In this document: positions 24,117 through 35,500 of the stretch, piece after piece | Position numbering within the stretch: the stretch's first letter is position 1 | Layout of the letters: each line of letters opens with the position of its first letter | NCBI GenBank assembly: GCA_900660155.1 | Contig: CABFPE010000078.1 | Coordinates: 1,233,861 to 1,297,860, forward strand | Direction of reading: 5' to 3' | DNA length: 64,000 bases | From: Hofstenia miamia | Taxonomy: Eukaryota > Xenacoelomorpha > Acoela > Hofsteniidae | Translations under genes and position numbers: made by a program | Notes under the pieces: generated by a model | Told to the model about the DNA's origin: nothing | Seen by the model: only the letters and a program-made list of their open reading frames with translations | The model's database searches: none

Positions 24117-25227
24117 ACTGTCATTTTTCTTCAATAAAGTCTTTGTTGCAGTCAAAAGAGTCTTAGTTGCATTCAATTATGTAAATTTGCTTTCAATAAA
24201 GTATGTTGCATTCAAGAGCCAGTATTGCTTTGAAAAAGTCTTCATATAGTTAAAATTACCATTTATTTGATAATTGAAAAAATCAGTAAAAATGCAAAAA
24301 TTATATATAAAAATTCATTGCACGATATACTTTTTGCAACAAAATATTTATTGTCAATAAGATAGTTTGTCTAAAAGAGTTAATAGCAGTGTAAGAAAAG
24401 AAAATTACATTTTATTTCTTAAAAGGCGATATCTAGAACCATTACATTCGTGTGAAAACGGTTTTCCCTCCTTGCACTAGCTGTATAATCCGCAATATCA
24501 TTGCAAATACGCATAAGTCATTGAACCTTTCGAAGTAGACAAATATATCAATAGTAGCAACAATTAATAAGGCAGACATAGCATATTACAATATACAATA
24601 CACGCCTGTAAGAACTGGGAATTTTCAAATGTTTGAATGAAATATAGATCCTATATGTATCCTAGACAATCTAGGATACACCGTGTTAGACTTATCTCGT
24701 GGAAGAACTATAAAATTAGACAATCATTAAATGAAACTCACGTGAAAATTCATGAAAAAAGGTTTGGTGTGATTACATCTGAAGTTGCGAAGGATATTCA
24801 TAGGAATATGCTTTGTTAAAGTACTTGAATAAACAAGCAAACGGAGGAAATAAATAACGGTTGTGTCATTCAAACATTTTTGGAATTAATTCATAACCAA
24901 GTGACAAAAAGTCTTTTATAAATTTTCTTTTGCATTTTTTACAGATTTTTTCGAGAATCAAATAAAGGGTAGTTTATTTCGTTTATATAAGGTACTAGTG
25001 CATAATAACGCTCATGCCCTAATAACGCCCAGACATCCTATTCTCATACTTAGTGAGGGATTTTCGTCGATCTGATTGGTTGACTGCATGCACTAATCAT
25101 AGTGCTGTTAGGATGCTGAATGGAGTGAAGGTGTGTCGCCCTAAACGAATATGGTGACACTAAACCTATTTTTAGCATTTAAAATACGGGTGTGTCTTTT
25201 CGTCGTCATTTCCTTCGTGGAGACCAG

Positions 25228-25816
25228 GTGAGTGCAGTTGACTTTTTCCTAACGTAAATAGTGTGTCTATTAGAGCATCAGTACTTAAGATAATTGTCAA
25301 AATTCGCAGGACCACTGCAAGTTAACTTTTATACGAATGAAATACAATTTCTGATAAGTAGCAACTTGCCTTTATAACGCCCATTGAATTTGGATGGTAG
25401 GCGTTATTAGGCAACTACCGAAATGAGCAATTAAGCATGTTTTTCTAGGAATCTATGTTTCAACATTGCATAATAATGATAAAAAGTCGTCATTCGTCTG
25501 AGATTTACTGCCTTATGTATTATTATTTAGTGATAAAGCATCTGTAATAGACAAATTAGTAGGCCTATACATGACAGGTAGGCCCTAAACCTCTAAAGCT
25601 TAAGGTCCATTTCCTTCAATCGAGAGTTATTTATGAAGTCTCAATCAGCATTTAAAGTTCACAATCCGTATATACAATATCTTATTAGTTAAGCGTACAC
25701 AATTGAATACATTAGACCTATACTGTATATTAGACTATCTTAATCAGATATAGGCCTATATAAGCTTACATGTATATCATATAGGGCCTACACTGTATGT
25801 GATTATTTCATTTCAG
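25228..25816 (+). other. predicted intron in the pogo transposase leader
   Basis: accag|gtgagtgcag is a near-consensus donor and atttcatttcag|gttt a good acceptor just before ATG at 25821. The intron would remove upstream non-coding sequence with a TAATAACGCCCA-type motif pair. This is inferred from splice signals only. Confidence 0.5.
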
Positions 25817-25820
25817 GTTT

Positions 25821-27483
25821 ATGGCTGAACGAAAGAAACGCGGTGCGACCTGGTCCCAAGAAGATTTGGAAAACGCACTCAAGGCTGTTGAAAGACCAGG
25901 TAAAAGTGGTTTATCCGTACGTCAAGCCTCCGAACGTTTCAATATACCTCGCTGGACATTACGATGCCACATTGCTTCCGGGTCTTCGCAAAAGTGTTTA
26001 GGGAGGAAAGGCATTTTATTTTCTGACGAGGAAAATGAACTGGTTCAGCGTATTAAAAGGTACGCAAGTATTGGTCTTCCACTATCCGCCAAAATGATTC
26101 GCGATTTCGTATCCTCATACTTAGAAAAGAAAAATCCCCAAAACCAATGCCATGTTGTTGGTACCATATGGTTTCGACTTTTCATGAAACGATGGCCGGA
26201 ATTAAGTATTAGAAAAGCTCAGCTTATGAATCCGGCTAGAGCCCAAAAGCTATATCGCTTCATTGTTAGTGATTATTATTCGAAATTAAGGCAAGTCATG
26301 ACTGAGTTGGACTTATTTGATAAACCAGATTGAATATTTAACATTGACGAGAAGGGATGCCGTCTGTCCTTGCACCACCAACAGAAAGTTGTTGCCGAAA
26401 AGGGAGTCAAACGACTGCATATGGTTGCTCCCGAGCATGGAGAAAGTGTTACAATTGTCACATGTGTAAGTGCACTTGGTATTCCCATTCCCCCCATGAT
26501 CATCTTCAAGGGGAAGTTAAGGAAATCTGCGTATGGCGATGATCTCCCTCCGCTTTCCTTTTTTGAAATGTCAGAAAAAGGAAACATGAATCAGGATTTG
26601 TTCCTCAAATGGCTAGAACATCTGGCAAAGCTTAAGCCATCTGGAAAAGTTCTTTTAATCCTTGACGGAGCAAAATGCCATTTGTCAATTGATATTGCAG
26701 CAAAGGCCCATGATCTAGACAATCATGCTTTGTTTGCCATCTAATACCACACACGAGCTGCAACCGCTCAACGTGGCTGTATTCCGTTCGTTCCAATCAC
26801 ATTGGGACCAAGAGCTATTAAAGTTCTGGAGATTGAGAACAGACAGAAAACTAACGAAGGATCTGTTTGGAAAAGTGTTTACTTCCGTCTGGTCTAAATC
26901 AATTACTATTACAAATATCCAAAGTGGATTTAGAAAATGTGGAATTTTCCCATTCGATGACGATGCCATTCCTGACCATGCATTCTGTCCAAGTGAAATA
27001 ACCGAAGCGTGCATCCCGGTAGCAGTGAATGATTCAATATCGATGAGCGAACCGTCAGAAGATAGACCTAGTCATCAAATATCATTTCAAGAAATCATGA
27101 GTACACCAAAGAAGAAGAAATCTGATGAAAAACAGGCAAGAAAGAAGAGTTTGAATTATAAAGCTCTCTTACTTTCAACAACTTCTTTTACGTCTGGACG
27201 AGAGGCTGGACCGACGGTTGATCCATCTCTCATTACGAATGAAATTTCGGATCGATCAGAGCCTTCTAACCATGACAGAGCTTCTTGTTCTTATTCGGAA
27301 GAAACTGATCGACCTCAAACATCAAACAGCTGTGATGACTGGTATTGTCGAATTTGCGACGAAAGTTCTGTGAGTGATATGAGAAAGTGTTCAAAGTGTC
27401 TTGTGTGGTTCCATGAATTATGCGTTGGATTGACGAAGAAAGATGATGATTTCACATGTCCTGAGTGCGAATTTAACACATAG
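25821..27483 (+). pseudogene. pogo-superfamily transposase with C-terminal PHD finger, lightly broken
   Basis: About 554 codons. N-terminal Psq-type helix-turn-helix (LSVRQASERFNIPRWTLRCH, residues 31-50 or so), then a CENP-B-type HTH (FSDEENELVQRIKRYASIGL, about 72-91). The DDE core follows: FNIDEKG (first aspartate), VLLILDGAKCHLS (second), THELQPLNVAVF (third site). Known pogo enzymes have LQPLD at the third site; this copy has N. An acidic/serine-rich linker with basic PKKKKSDEKQARKKS leads to a C4HC3 PHD finger: YCRICDESS, MRKCSKCLVWFHELC, FTCPEC. One TGA (26331-26333) falls where a tryptophan is likely, and one frameshift lies near 26725-26744. So the copy is young but inactive. The PHD domain may bind modified histone tails and steer insertion, which is inference. 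Confidence 0.9.
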
Positions 27484-28066
27484 ACTTTTAATAGCCCTTC
27501 TGAAGCTTGATTTTATAAGTAACTTTTTGAAAAGAGTGATTAGCTTCTTTTGTAATCATTTTATGCATCTTGTGGTTTTTTACACATTGATTGATTATAC
27601 ACGAGTTTTGTGCCATATAGAGATATTTTTCTTTCATGAAAACTACTTGGATATACGTACATAAACTAATTACGACAGAATATATCACACTGCTATATTT
27701 ATTACACCAGTAAATATAGATAAACGGAAGTAAAATGTAGTGGCCAATATTAGGGTCTATTTTTCAGAAAAATGACTTTTGGATACGTTTCACTTTAGCA
27801 AAGGTTTGAGTAGGTAAACTTTTGAATTTTTCATAAAAAACGAGATCAAAGTAGCTGAAGACAAACTTTATATGATATACTAAACAGAAGCAGATTATCT
27901 TACATAGTTTTTCGGCTAGATACAATTTTGTGCAAAAGTGGGCGTTATTAGGACAGGGGACCTTACAAAGAATTTCTTGAATGCAACAGACTTTTTTAAT
28001 GCAACGTTGAATTCAAATGGCCGTAATTAACTGCTGCAGACTTTATTGAAGAAAAATTACTGTATT

Positions 28067-30352
28067 AGAAAAATCTAATGCATTTAAACCCACAAAGCTA
28101 TTTTATAGGTTAAAAATTTTGGCGCAAAAAGGAAAGGCGAAACATTTTTTAAAACTATGAAAATGTAAAATTATTTATGAATATTTACATATCTGCACTC
28201 TAATTATAAATTTCACTGACAAAAGAATTGAAACTAATATTATTTTATTGGTCCGTAGGAATTGGAATTGGGGATTGAGATCAGGTTTAGAAACGGGTCA
28301 CATTTTTAGACCCACCCGACCCGTTTTCTTAAATTTGACCCAATTGCACCAAATCAAGCAAAAATATGTTTTCATACATAACTATTTAGTCAGTAGTGGG
28401 AAATTAAATTCCCTGCTATGCATTGGTTGTCATGTGACAAAACGGTTACATGTAAAACATCGCTCAATTGTTCAATGTAGCGTTAAAACCCATACCAAGT
28501 TTATTGATTAGCGCGCGATGACCCGATTTAAAGAAATCATTCGACCCGACAAAAATTTGAACCAAAACGACTTGACCCATTTTCACCTCTGCTTACATCA
28601 TCAAGAATTGGGATTGCAGAATTGAATTGAAATCTACTATTTTCATTAAATGTATAATGTAAATAACATCAAATTTCGCGGCAATGCTAATTATTAGCGA
28701 AACATATTAGTGATTGTTTATATTCCAAAAACATCAGTTATTTGCTTCATTTGCATGTTTACGAATGCGAAATATACAGACAATGTATTTTGCATTCCGC
28801 ACAATTAGAAATAACTACAAGATGCTAAACCTGATCTTAATTAGAATTTAGCAAACACTTTTTCGTCAGTTCCTTTTCTGCACGACAATTTTTGACCGTA
28901 ACAAAATACATATTTTTAGTTGTTAAATACGACATAACACTAGAAATCCAGATCTTCAATGATGTCGATCAACAACAGGTTTTCACATTTTACTAAATAT
29001 GCCATACTGAAAATAATGCCTATTTTCCATTTCAAATCGGAAAGGGGCTTTACCGTTCCTTAAGCTCTCAGGACGGTATTCCAATAACATCAACATAATC
29101 TCCAGAATAATTAAAACATGAATTAAGCACTTTAAAATTCTAAAACCAAATTCAGCAATATCATCCATTTCTTCAACTTTCCTAACCTTCAAAATCCCCA
29201 ACTTCGTAAAAATTCAAAATAGTTTCAAAGTAGGTTTGAAATGATTGAAGGTGATTCAATAAATTTCAGACAAAATAAATTAAGACAGCGAATTTATCTG
29301 CTTCATCCTTGATACCGTTACTTTTTGCAAATTTGATAGCAAAATAGCTCATTTTTGTTGTGGTGAACGAATAGCATTTTGTAAATCTTCGTTATACAAG
29401 GCTAAATATTAATGACATACCCGCGCTCAAGCATTGCACTAAAAGTACTGTGCAGAAACATTAACCCTGGTAACTACGACAACCCACTTTTGCTTTTATT
29501 ACTTAGTTTCTAGAGAACTACGGACACCTCAGTGTAAAGACTTAGTGAGATATGACTTTGGTTCGAATTAACAACCGTCTATATTTTCAAAATGGGGATT
29601 CAGGAAAAACAAACACCTATCGTCAATATAGTGAAGAAGCCACCATTTCGCTATTTATCAATCAATTGATAACCACAAACGAAACATTCAAAATGCAAAA
29701 TATATGGGTAGAAAGGAAAATACACAATAACAAACAAAACATGTAGTAGGTATACAAACAATTTTAACAGTTCATCATTGCGCAATGTATTTAACATCAT
29801 GCTCTTTTCAAAATTCTCGTTGATGAGCTATGTTTGTAATCTTAGTCACCAAATGAATTATCGATTATAAAGAATATAGGGATAAGTTTACCTGAAATAT
29901 TATTTGCCATTTAAAATTATATTTGCCCATAATAAATATATTCCCTTTCATTGTTTCTGTTGCACTTTTCGCTTTGAGTTACCCTATAAAAAACACTAAT
30001 ACAATCTATGAAGTTGTAATAAATTGTAATCAATTAAATGCATTATTACGTACTTGTGCATTTAACATTAGTACGTATTTTGCAAAATTGTTAATATCGA
30101 TAATGCAATATAGCGGGAATGATTTAAAGCGAATTTCTTTCCGAAAAAATTCAGTAACAATATAAACGTTTCTATCATTTTAATACAATAAAATAAGCTA
30201 AGATTTTAATGTTATTTTCATGTGCAAAAATGAATTTAAAGAAATAATAAAAAACTTCTTAATATTAAAGCGCAAGTAAATGTGTAGGAAAAAGTAAAAT
30301 TACATGTAAAAATTGATATATGTGTCTTCTGTGCTTACTTTTACAAAACCGG
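28067..30352. other. gene-free stretch with a GACCC-rich patch
   Basis: No gene recognised. Bases 28260-28590 contain repeated GACCC/CCCGAC words (cccacccgacccg, atgacccgattt, attcgacccgac, cttgaccca). These resemble patches at 6520-6620, 48300-48400 and 50560-50670 and probably derive from one transposon family. The remainder up to the TEX10 poly(A) signal shows nothing. Confidence 0.5.
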
Positions 30353-30358
30353 TTTATT
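30353..30358 (-). terminator. poly(A) signal of TEX10
   Basis: TTTATT on the plus strand is AATAAA on the minus strand, about 125 bases after the TEX10 stop codon. It is the natural candidate for the 3' end of that transcript. Confidence 0.5.
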
Positions 30359-30483
30359 GATTGCAAAATAAAACAATTTTAAAATGTTAAATCCTGTTTC
30401 CAGGCAGTTAACTTCTACAAGTTAAAAAAATTTCAACAATCTAAAGAAATCTAAACTGAAAAGGGTTGAAGTGTTGAACACAT

Positions 30484-32594
30484 TCAATCTAAAACTTCAA
30501 TGCCAAGAAATGAAAGTTCCAAACGAAAATTTGATGTCCATGCTTTATCTAAACATAGCTGATTGATCAATTCTTCGACATTGGCTTTAAATTTACATAA
30601 ATGCTCTATGGCTATGCGATTTCTTAAAAGTGTTTCCAAACATTTAGTAATATTTAAATTACTTGAACAATTTGACATCAGAATTTTCAGAAGGGAATCA
30701 TATGTGGTAAATGAAGCGTTCCAGTTATCTGTAGGAAAAAAATTAGATGTAATAAATCCATTTGTTTCCAACAAAAGTATGTGGTACAGGCATAATGCCT
30801 TCAACTTGTAAATTGTTTCATCAACGAATCTCTCACCAAGTTGTGAAAAAAAATCAAGAAAAGTGTACAAACCAAGAAGAGATCGCGGACGCAATTTTAG
30901 AGATTCTAATTTTGAAGATAAAAACAAAACATCATCTTTCAATTTGGAAGGAATACATAATTTCAATCGTCTAAGAGCTAGCGAGCAGAAACGTGTTAGA
31001 CTAATGACATCGTCTCGGTTAGAAGAAATTGGATCGTTTACAATATTCCAAATACATCCGGCACATTCTAATATTTCACAGTCTTCATCTCCTCTGAATA
31101 AAATTATTGAGAGAATGAATCTTTTTAGATTAACAGCACTGAGTCCTTCAACGTCAGTCACCGTCAGCAAGTCAATCATATAAGTAATTTGTTTTGAGTT
31201 TATTATACCCTTGAGAATTAGATTAAAAAGACAACCCAGCGAATTGTCATCGAAAACAATATTCTTTGGTAAAATAATCGCAAATTTAATACTTGCTTCG
31301 AAAAGACAAGGTGAACAAGCAATTAGAAATTTCTCCCAATTCAATGTAATCCATTCGACAATTGAAGTCGGATTTCTTTCTAGTGTAGTTTCCAACATTG
31401 TTTCAATCACATCTTTATAGATGCTGATGTCTTGGGAGAACAATCTATTGAGGAATTCGTGTAGCTGGCCGATATTCAGATTGCCAATTTCCTTCTCAAT
31501 GCAAAGAGTTAGAACTATCCGAATAATTCGTTTATTCAAAGAGGTAGACGTGTTGAAATCAACTTGGTTGATTATTTTTTGATAGATATCATCGAGTGAG
31601 AATTGTTTCGCATAAAATTCAATCAATACGTTTAAAAACTCTCCAACATCATTTGTATAATCACTAATTTTAAAAATTTGCTGATAAAAAATATTCAATA
31701 CATCAAATGTTATTTCGAAGCATTTCGCACATTGTGCAGTTAATGAGTACAATTCCTTATTAATAGAAGCCCCTTCTTCAATGCGAATACCGCGACGGGC
31801 AGTGCTATACGGAAAAGAATGCAAAAGTTTCATGCAGAAAGGCATCGATGTTTGCAGAACTTCAATATTATTTGAATAGATAAGGTAGGCTGCCATCTGT
31901 CTTATTGTAGTAGCTATTGCTAGTTGACACTTGTGTAAGTTAACATGACATTTAGTTGATGATTTTGGGTCGGAAAGATTTTGAGCATTTTCAACCCAAA
32001 TGTCAGGCAAAAGTGTGAATAAAATGGAATATTGTTTACATAAGTTTTCAGTAACAGTTGATACTTGAACATTGGAAGAGATTTTATGAAAAACATTAAC
32101 AATTGTTAAACACGCTAATGGCATGTTTGATTCGACTTGGCAAGTTGCAGAGTTCTTTTTAGAAAGGCATTTGAATTGTAACTTTGTTAAACTACAAATC
32201 ACTGACAGGACGGACAATCTCAAATTCAGCATATCGGGAGAATTTAAAGACACTGCTAACGTCATAAAACCTGAATGAGACTTAACACCAACTATTTGTG
32301 CCATGATTTCCAAAAGTTTGTCTGGGCTGGACTTTGAGACAACATCAGGAACTGTTTCAACTAAAAATGACACGAATTCTAACGACGTCAGCTGAACCTG
32401 TTCCATATGATGCGTCAGCGAAAGACACAGATGTACACGTATGATAGGATAATGTGCGGAAATTTGAAGCGATATTTTTGTGATTAAGTACTTCAATAGC
32501 GATTGACAAGCCCTACGAACACCCCGAACTTCGTCGCTTAACAAGGGACTGATTTTCTTGAATAACAATGAATTCTCCACTTTTAACTGTTGAG
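30484..32594 (-). CDS. TEX10: TEX10 / Ipi1-like ribosome-assembly protein, main exon
   Basis: TEX10 (yeast Ipi1) works with PELP1 and WDR18 (Rix1 complex) in maturation of the 60S ribosomal subunit in the nucleolus and nucleoplasm. This exon starts after a minus-strand acceptor, TTTTTTATTTAG (AG at 32595-32596), and runs open for over 700 codons to the stop. Its beginning, FKKISPLLSDEVRGVRRACQ then SLLKYL, matches the human TEX10 region with TDKDANVRLAAVRLLQFLAP. AHYPIIRVHLCLSLTHHMEQ matches the next helical repeat. The rest is helical (HEAT/ARM-like) without catalytic motifs. It begins in phase 1, exactly complementing the donor of the first exon. The joined protein has 797 residues, somewhat shorter than the vertebrate protein of about 930. 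No breaks were seen, so it looks functional. Confidence 0.9.
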
Positions 32595-35500
32595 CTAAAT
32601 AAAAAATATTTAGGTACTGTATAAAATTCAAAAAAAAACAAAAGCAAAAGTAAAGTAGAAAACTTTAGGTGCATTTCAAAATTTAAAACCAATTGAATTT
32701 TTTTCTATGTTTTTGTCAAATTTATATCCAAAAAGAATAAAAAAAGATTCTTAACTCTAAATAAGAAAATAAAAAACCGTTAGAAATGAATATAGATTTG
32801 AATATATTATCATATTTAATACTAATGTAATGACGCCCACAACAAAATACCACTTAACAGGTATAATAACTTTATTAAAAAAATTTTAAAAAACAGCTTT
32901 CTGTGTGCATTAATTGAAAGAGTCACTTAAGGTAGAGTTTAAAAAACTTCTTGGGAGCATTCACATTCATGTTTGGTATCAAATTTATTAATAGCACGTT
33001 TTTGTATTTTGATGAATTCAGCACCTCACTCACTGTCTTTCAAGAACGCCATTGATTCTATGAAATTGCTTGAAATAAATGTTTGAATTAGTTGCAGAAG
33101 TGTGTACTCGAAAAAGCAGTCATCATTACAGTTTCAATACCAAACTATTGATTGATAATCCAATAAGTAGTTAAGTCTAACAAAACACGTTCAAATCGTT
33201 ATTTATATAGTATATAATCTCTGATATATACTTTGTTTGGTGGGAGGGAAGCATGCAATCTGTTATCACAAAATGTTAAATATTAGTGCACAGGATTCGG
33301 GACTAACAATGTTGACATTGATCGATACTCCGTTTTATTGTAAATACATTTGCTCGTATATTAGCTTCGTACGGTTTGCCAATGTGTACCCTTCTGCGCA
33401 TGCTACATAATTTATTAATCTGCCACTATTATATGAAGACACTGCTTCGCACTAAATGCATAGTCAGACTCGGTTAGGATTTTAGCGACCGCTAACTGGC
33501 TTGTCACCGAATTCACTGATAAGTTTCGGCCGGCCGGTTAACTGTCAATTCTTTAAAAAAAACCGGTCGATGACCATAGGCGGCTCGTGCGTGTAAGCAA
33601 GGCAAGCAGTGCTTTGCCCAATAATTTTCAATAAATGAATTTCATTCTTAATTGCATGAATTTATATCTATACAATGTACAAATCGTAAATTATTAGTCA
33701 TGCTTTAAAACAACATTCAAGCATCAAGTAATAAATGAATTGAATTAGGAAATAATTCATTATGATTTACTTTAAAAATAATTGAATGATTGCGCCACAG
33801 CAAGCAAATGCCTTAATGCTGTACCTGCGTTTTTTAAAACATTTAAATTAGATCCGTTTTCTTCAACTCATCGCGCGAAGATTTAGCTAGTAAAGCAAGC
33901 ACTCCGCTCATTGCTTCACATTGAAATATTTCCATTGTAAGGCTACGGTTAGACTACATGATTAATAGCAAGAAAAATTACGAAACACGTCACACCGCTA
34001 ATTATCTCGGTGGTTAGAAGTGCGATTTCACAGTCTAACGCTAAATATTTTAATTCAATACAAACAATACAATAACCCAAAAATAAACATGATAATTATT
34101 ATTTAAATCAATCAGAAAAATTTTTACATTCAAGCAGTATCAGAAACAGAAATATATTTGAGCGAGGCTTCTATCTGGTATATAGTTTTTTCGCATTTTT
34201 TACCTCACGGATTCCTTGTACAATGTTGTTTCCTTTACAGAATTTAGAAAATTTAAAACAATTGTGAATCAAAGACGAATTTTTTCTAAGAATGTGCTAC
34301 CAATTCATTCAAAAAATCAAATATAACGTGGATATTTTAAGGTGATGTATAATGAAATAAATTTTAAAAAACTTTGAGCGATTTAAATGTGATTTCCATC
34401 AGCTGCCATTTTCTGTTTTAAATTTCTACTCTAAGTTCCTCAATCTTGAAAAAAAATTGTAATTTATCTCAAGTTTTCTATCATCAACAGGCCTTCAATT
34501 GTAGAAATCGACAAAATTCTTATTCAATATTTTGAAATGCACGATTTATTGATTGCATTACCGAAAATTTGTAAATATTTGAATTAATGCAGACTATTGG
34601 ATTTTGATCGCCGTCTTGCAGGACGATTATTTTCTCTTTAAAGAAATTTTAAACAAATACAAGAATAACCGATTAGAAGAGAAAAAACTACAGAAACCAT
34701 TAGCAATTTTTTCTTGAAAATGATTTATTAAACTAACTGCAGGACTAATCTTATTTCTTCATATAAGTTTCTGAGAAAACTCGCCTCGGGGTTTCATATA
34801 TAAATAAATTGTTCATGGTTTTTATTTACATTATTTTGGTTACATAAAAATATTTGTTTGCCTAATTTTTGCATGCGCGAGCCGCCACTGTCGACGACCG
34901 GTCAATTATATTCTGATACCTCCTCAATGCGCAATCTAGCAAAATGTAGTTCGAGTAATTTTCATAGCCCTTATACAAGACGTATTGGATTGGGAGGAAG
35001 GCATCAACCATTTCTGCGATGTTATTTACTTGTTTTGATGAAAAGCAGACGATCTTAAATATGTTTAATACATATTTTCTATATCGCGAGGATCTCTTTG
35101 TATATTCATAATGATATGTTGTTGTATAACGCAGTTAAGGTAATCAAAAGGTGTTGTCGTGGAGAGTTATATACATCTTTGAAACTGTATTATATATAAC
35201 GACTCTGTTCCAGGTTCTCAGAAAGCTTCCTGGCAAAATACAGCCTTTTGGTTTTCTGGTTTTATGTATAAGGATCAATCGTCCAAATGCGAAGGAGCTA
35301 TAGCAACATGTTGAGCGGTGTTGTTCAATCCTATAGATTGATACAAATCAATAATTTCTCCCTTTACATAAATCATGATTCAAATCATATTTAACTCAGT
35401 GATTTAAATTGATGCCTGTGGTTATATTTGTTTGGTCAAATCTACTTCTTAAAATTTTTAATGAAATTGGCAATAGGAAGTATTTATAAATTATTATTTA

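Larger units (their letters stand above)
24990..27963 (+). mobile_element. pogo/Tigger-type DNA transposon encoding a PHD-finger transposase
   Basis: Length 2,974 bp between TA dinucleotides (24988-24989 and 27964-27965). The left end begins aggtac and the right end, on the minus strand, aggtcc. The first 25 bases match at about 17 positions and share taataacgc. The word cctaataacgccca occurs at 25018 on the plus strand and again at the right end (27937-27950) inverted. Further ataacgccca/gcgttatt copies lie at about 25375-25415. A 5' untranslated intron is predicted from donor gtgagt at 25228 to acceptor tttcag ending 25816, five bases before the ATG. One stop and one frameshift break the single gene. 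Confidence 0.85.
24117..28066. mobile_element. old element with inverted repeat-bearing ends, interrupted by a pogo transposon
   Basis: The left end reads tttttcttcaataaagtct from about 24123. The right end, on the opposite strand from about 28056, reads the same 19 bases. Both ends carry several copies of a word like gttgcattcaa (left: 24145, 24168, 24206; right, inverted: 27975, 27997), so the terminal zones are built of degenerate units of about 20 bp. The pogo element at 24990-27963 lies inside, leaving about 870 bp of the older element on the left and 100 bp on the right. No coding sequence of its own was recognised. The exact termini and target duplication are not settled. Confidence 0.55.

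Noticed and set aside
28248-28511. 87-codon frame in the GACCC-rich patch
   Set aside because: It lies in transposon-like repeat sequence and has no motif.
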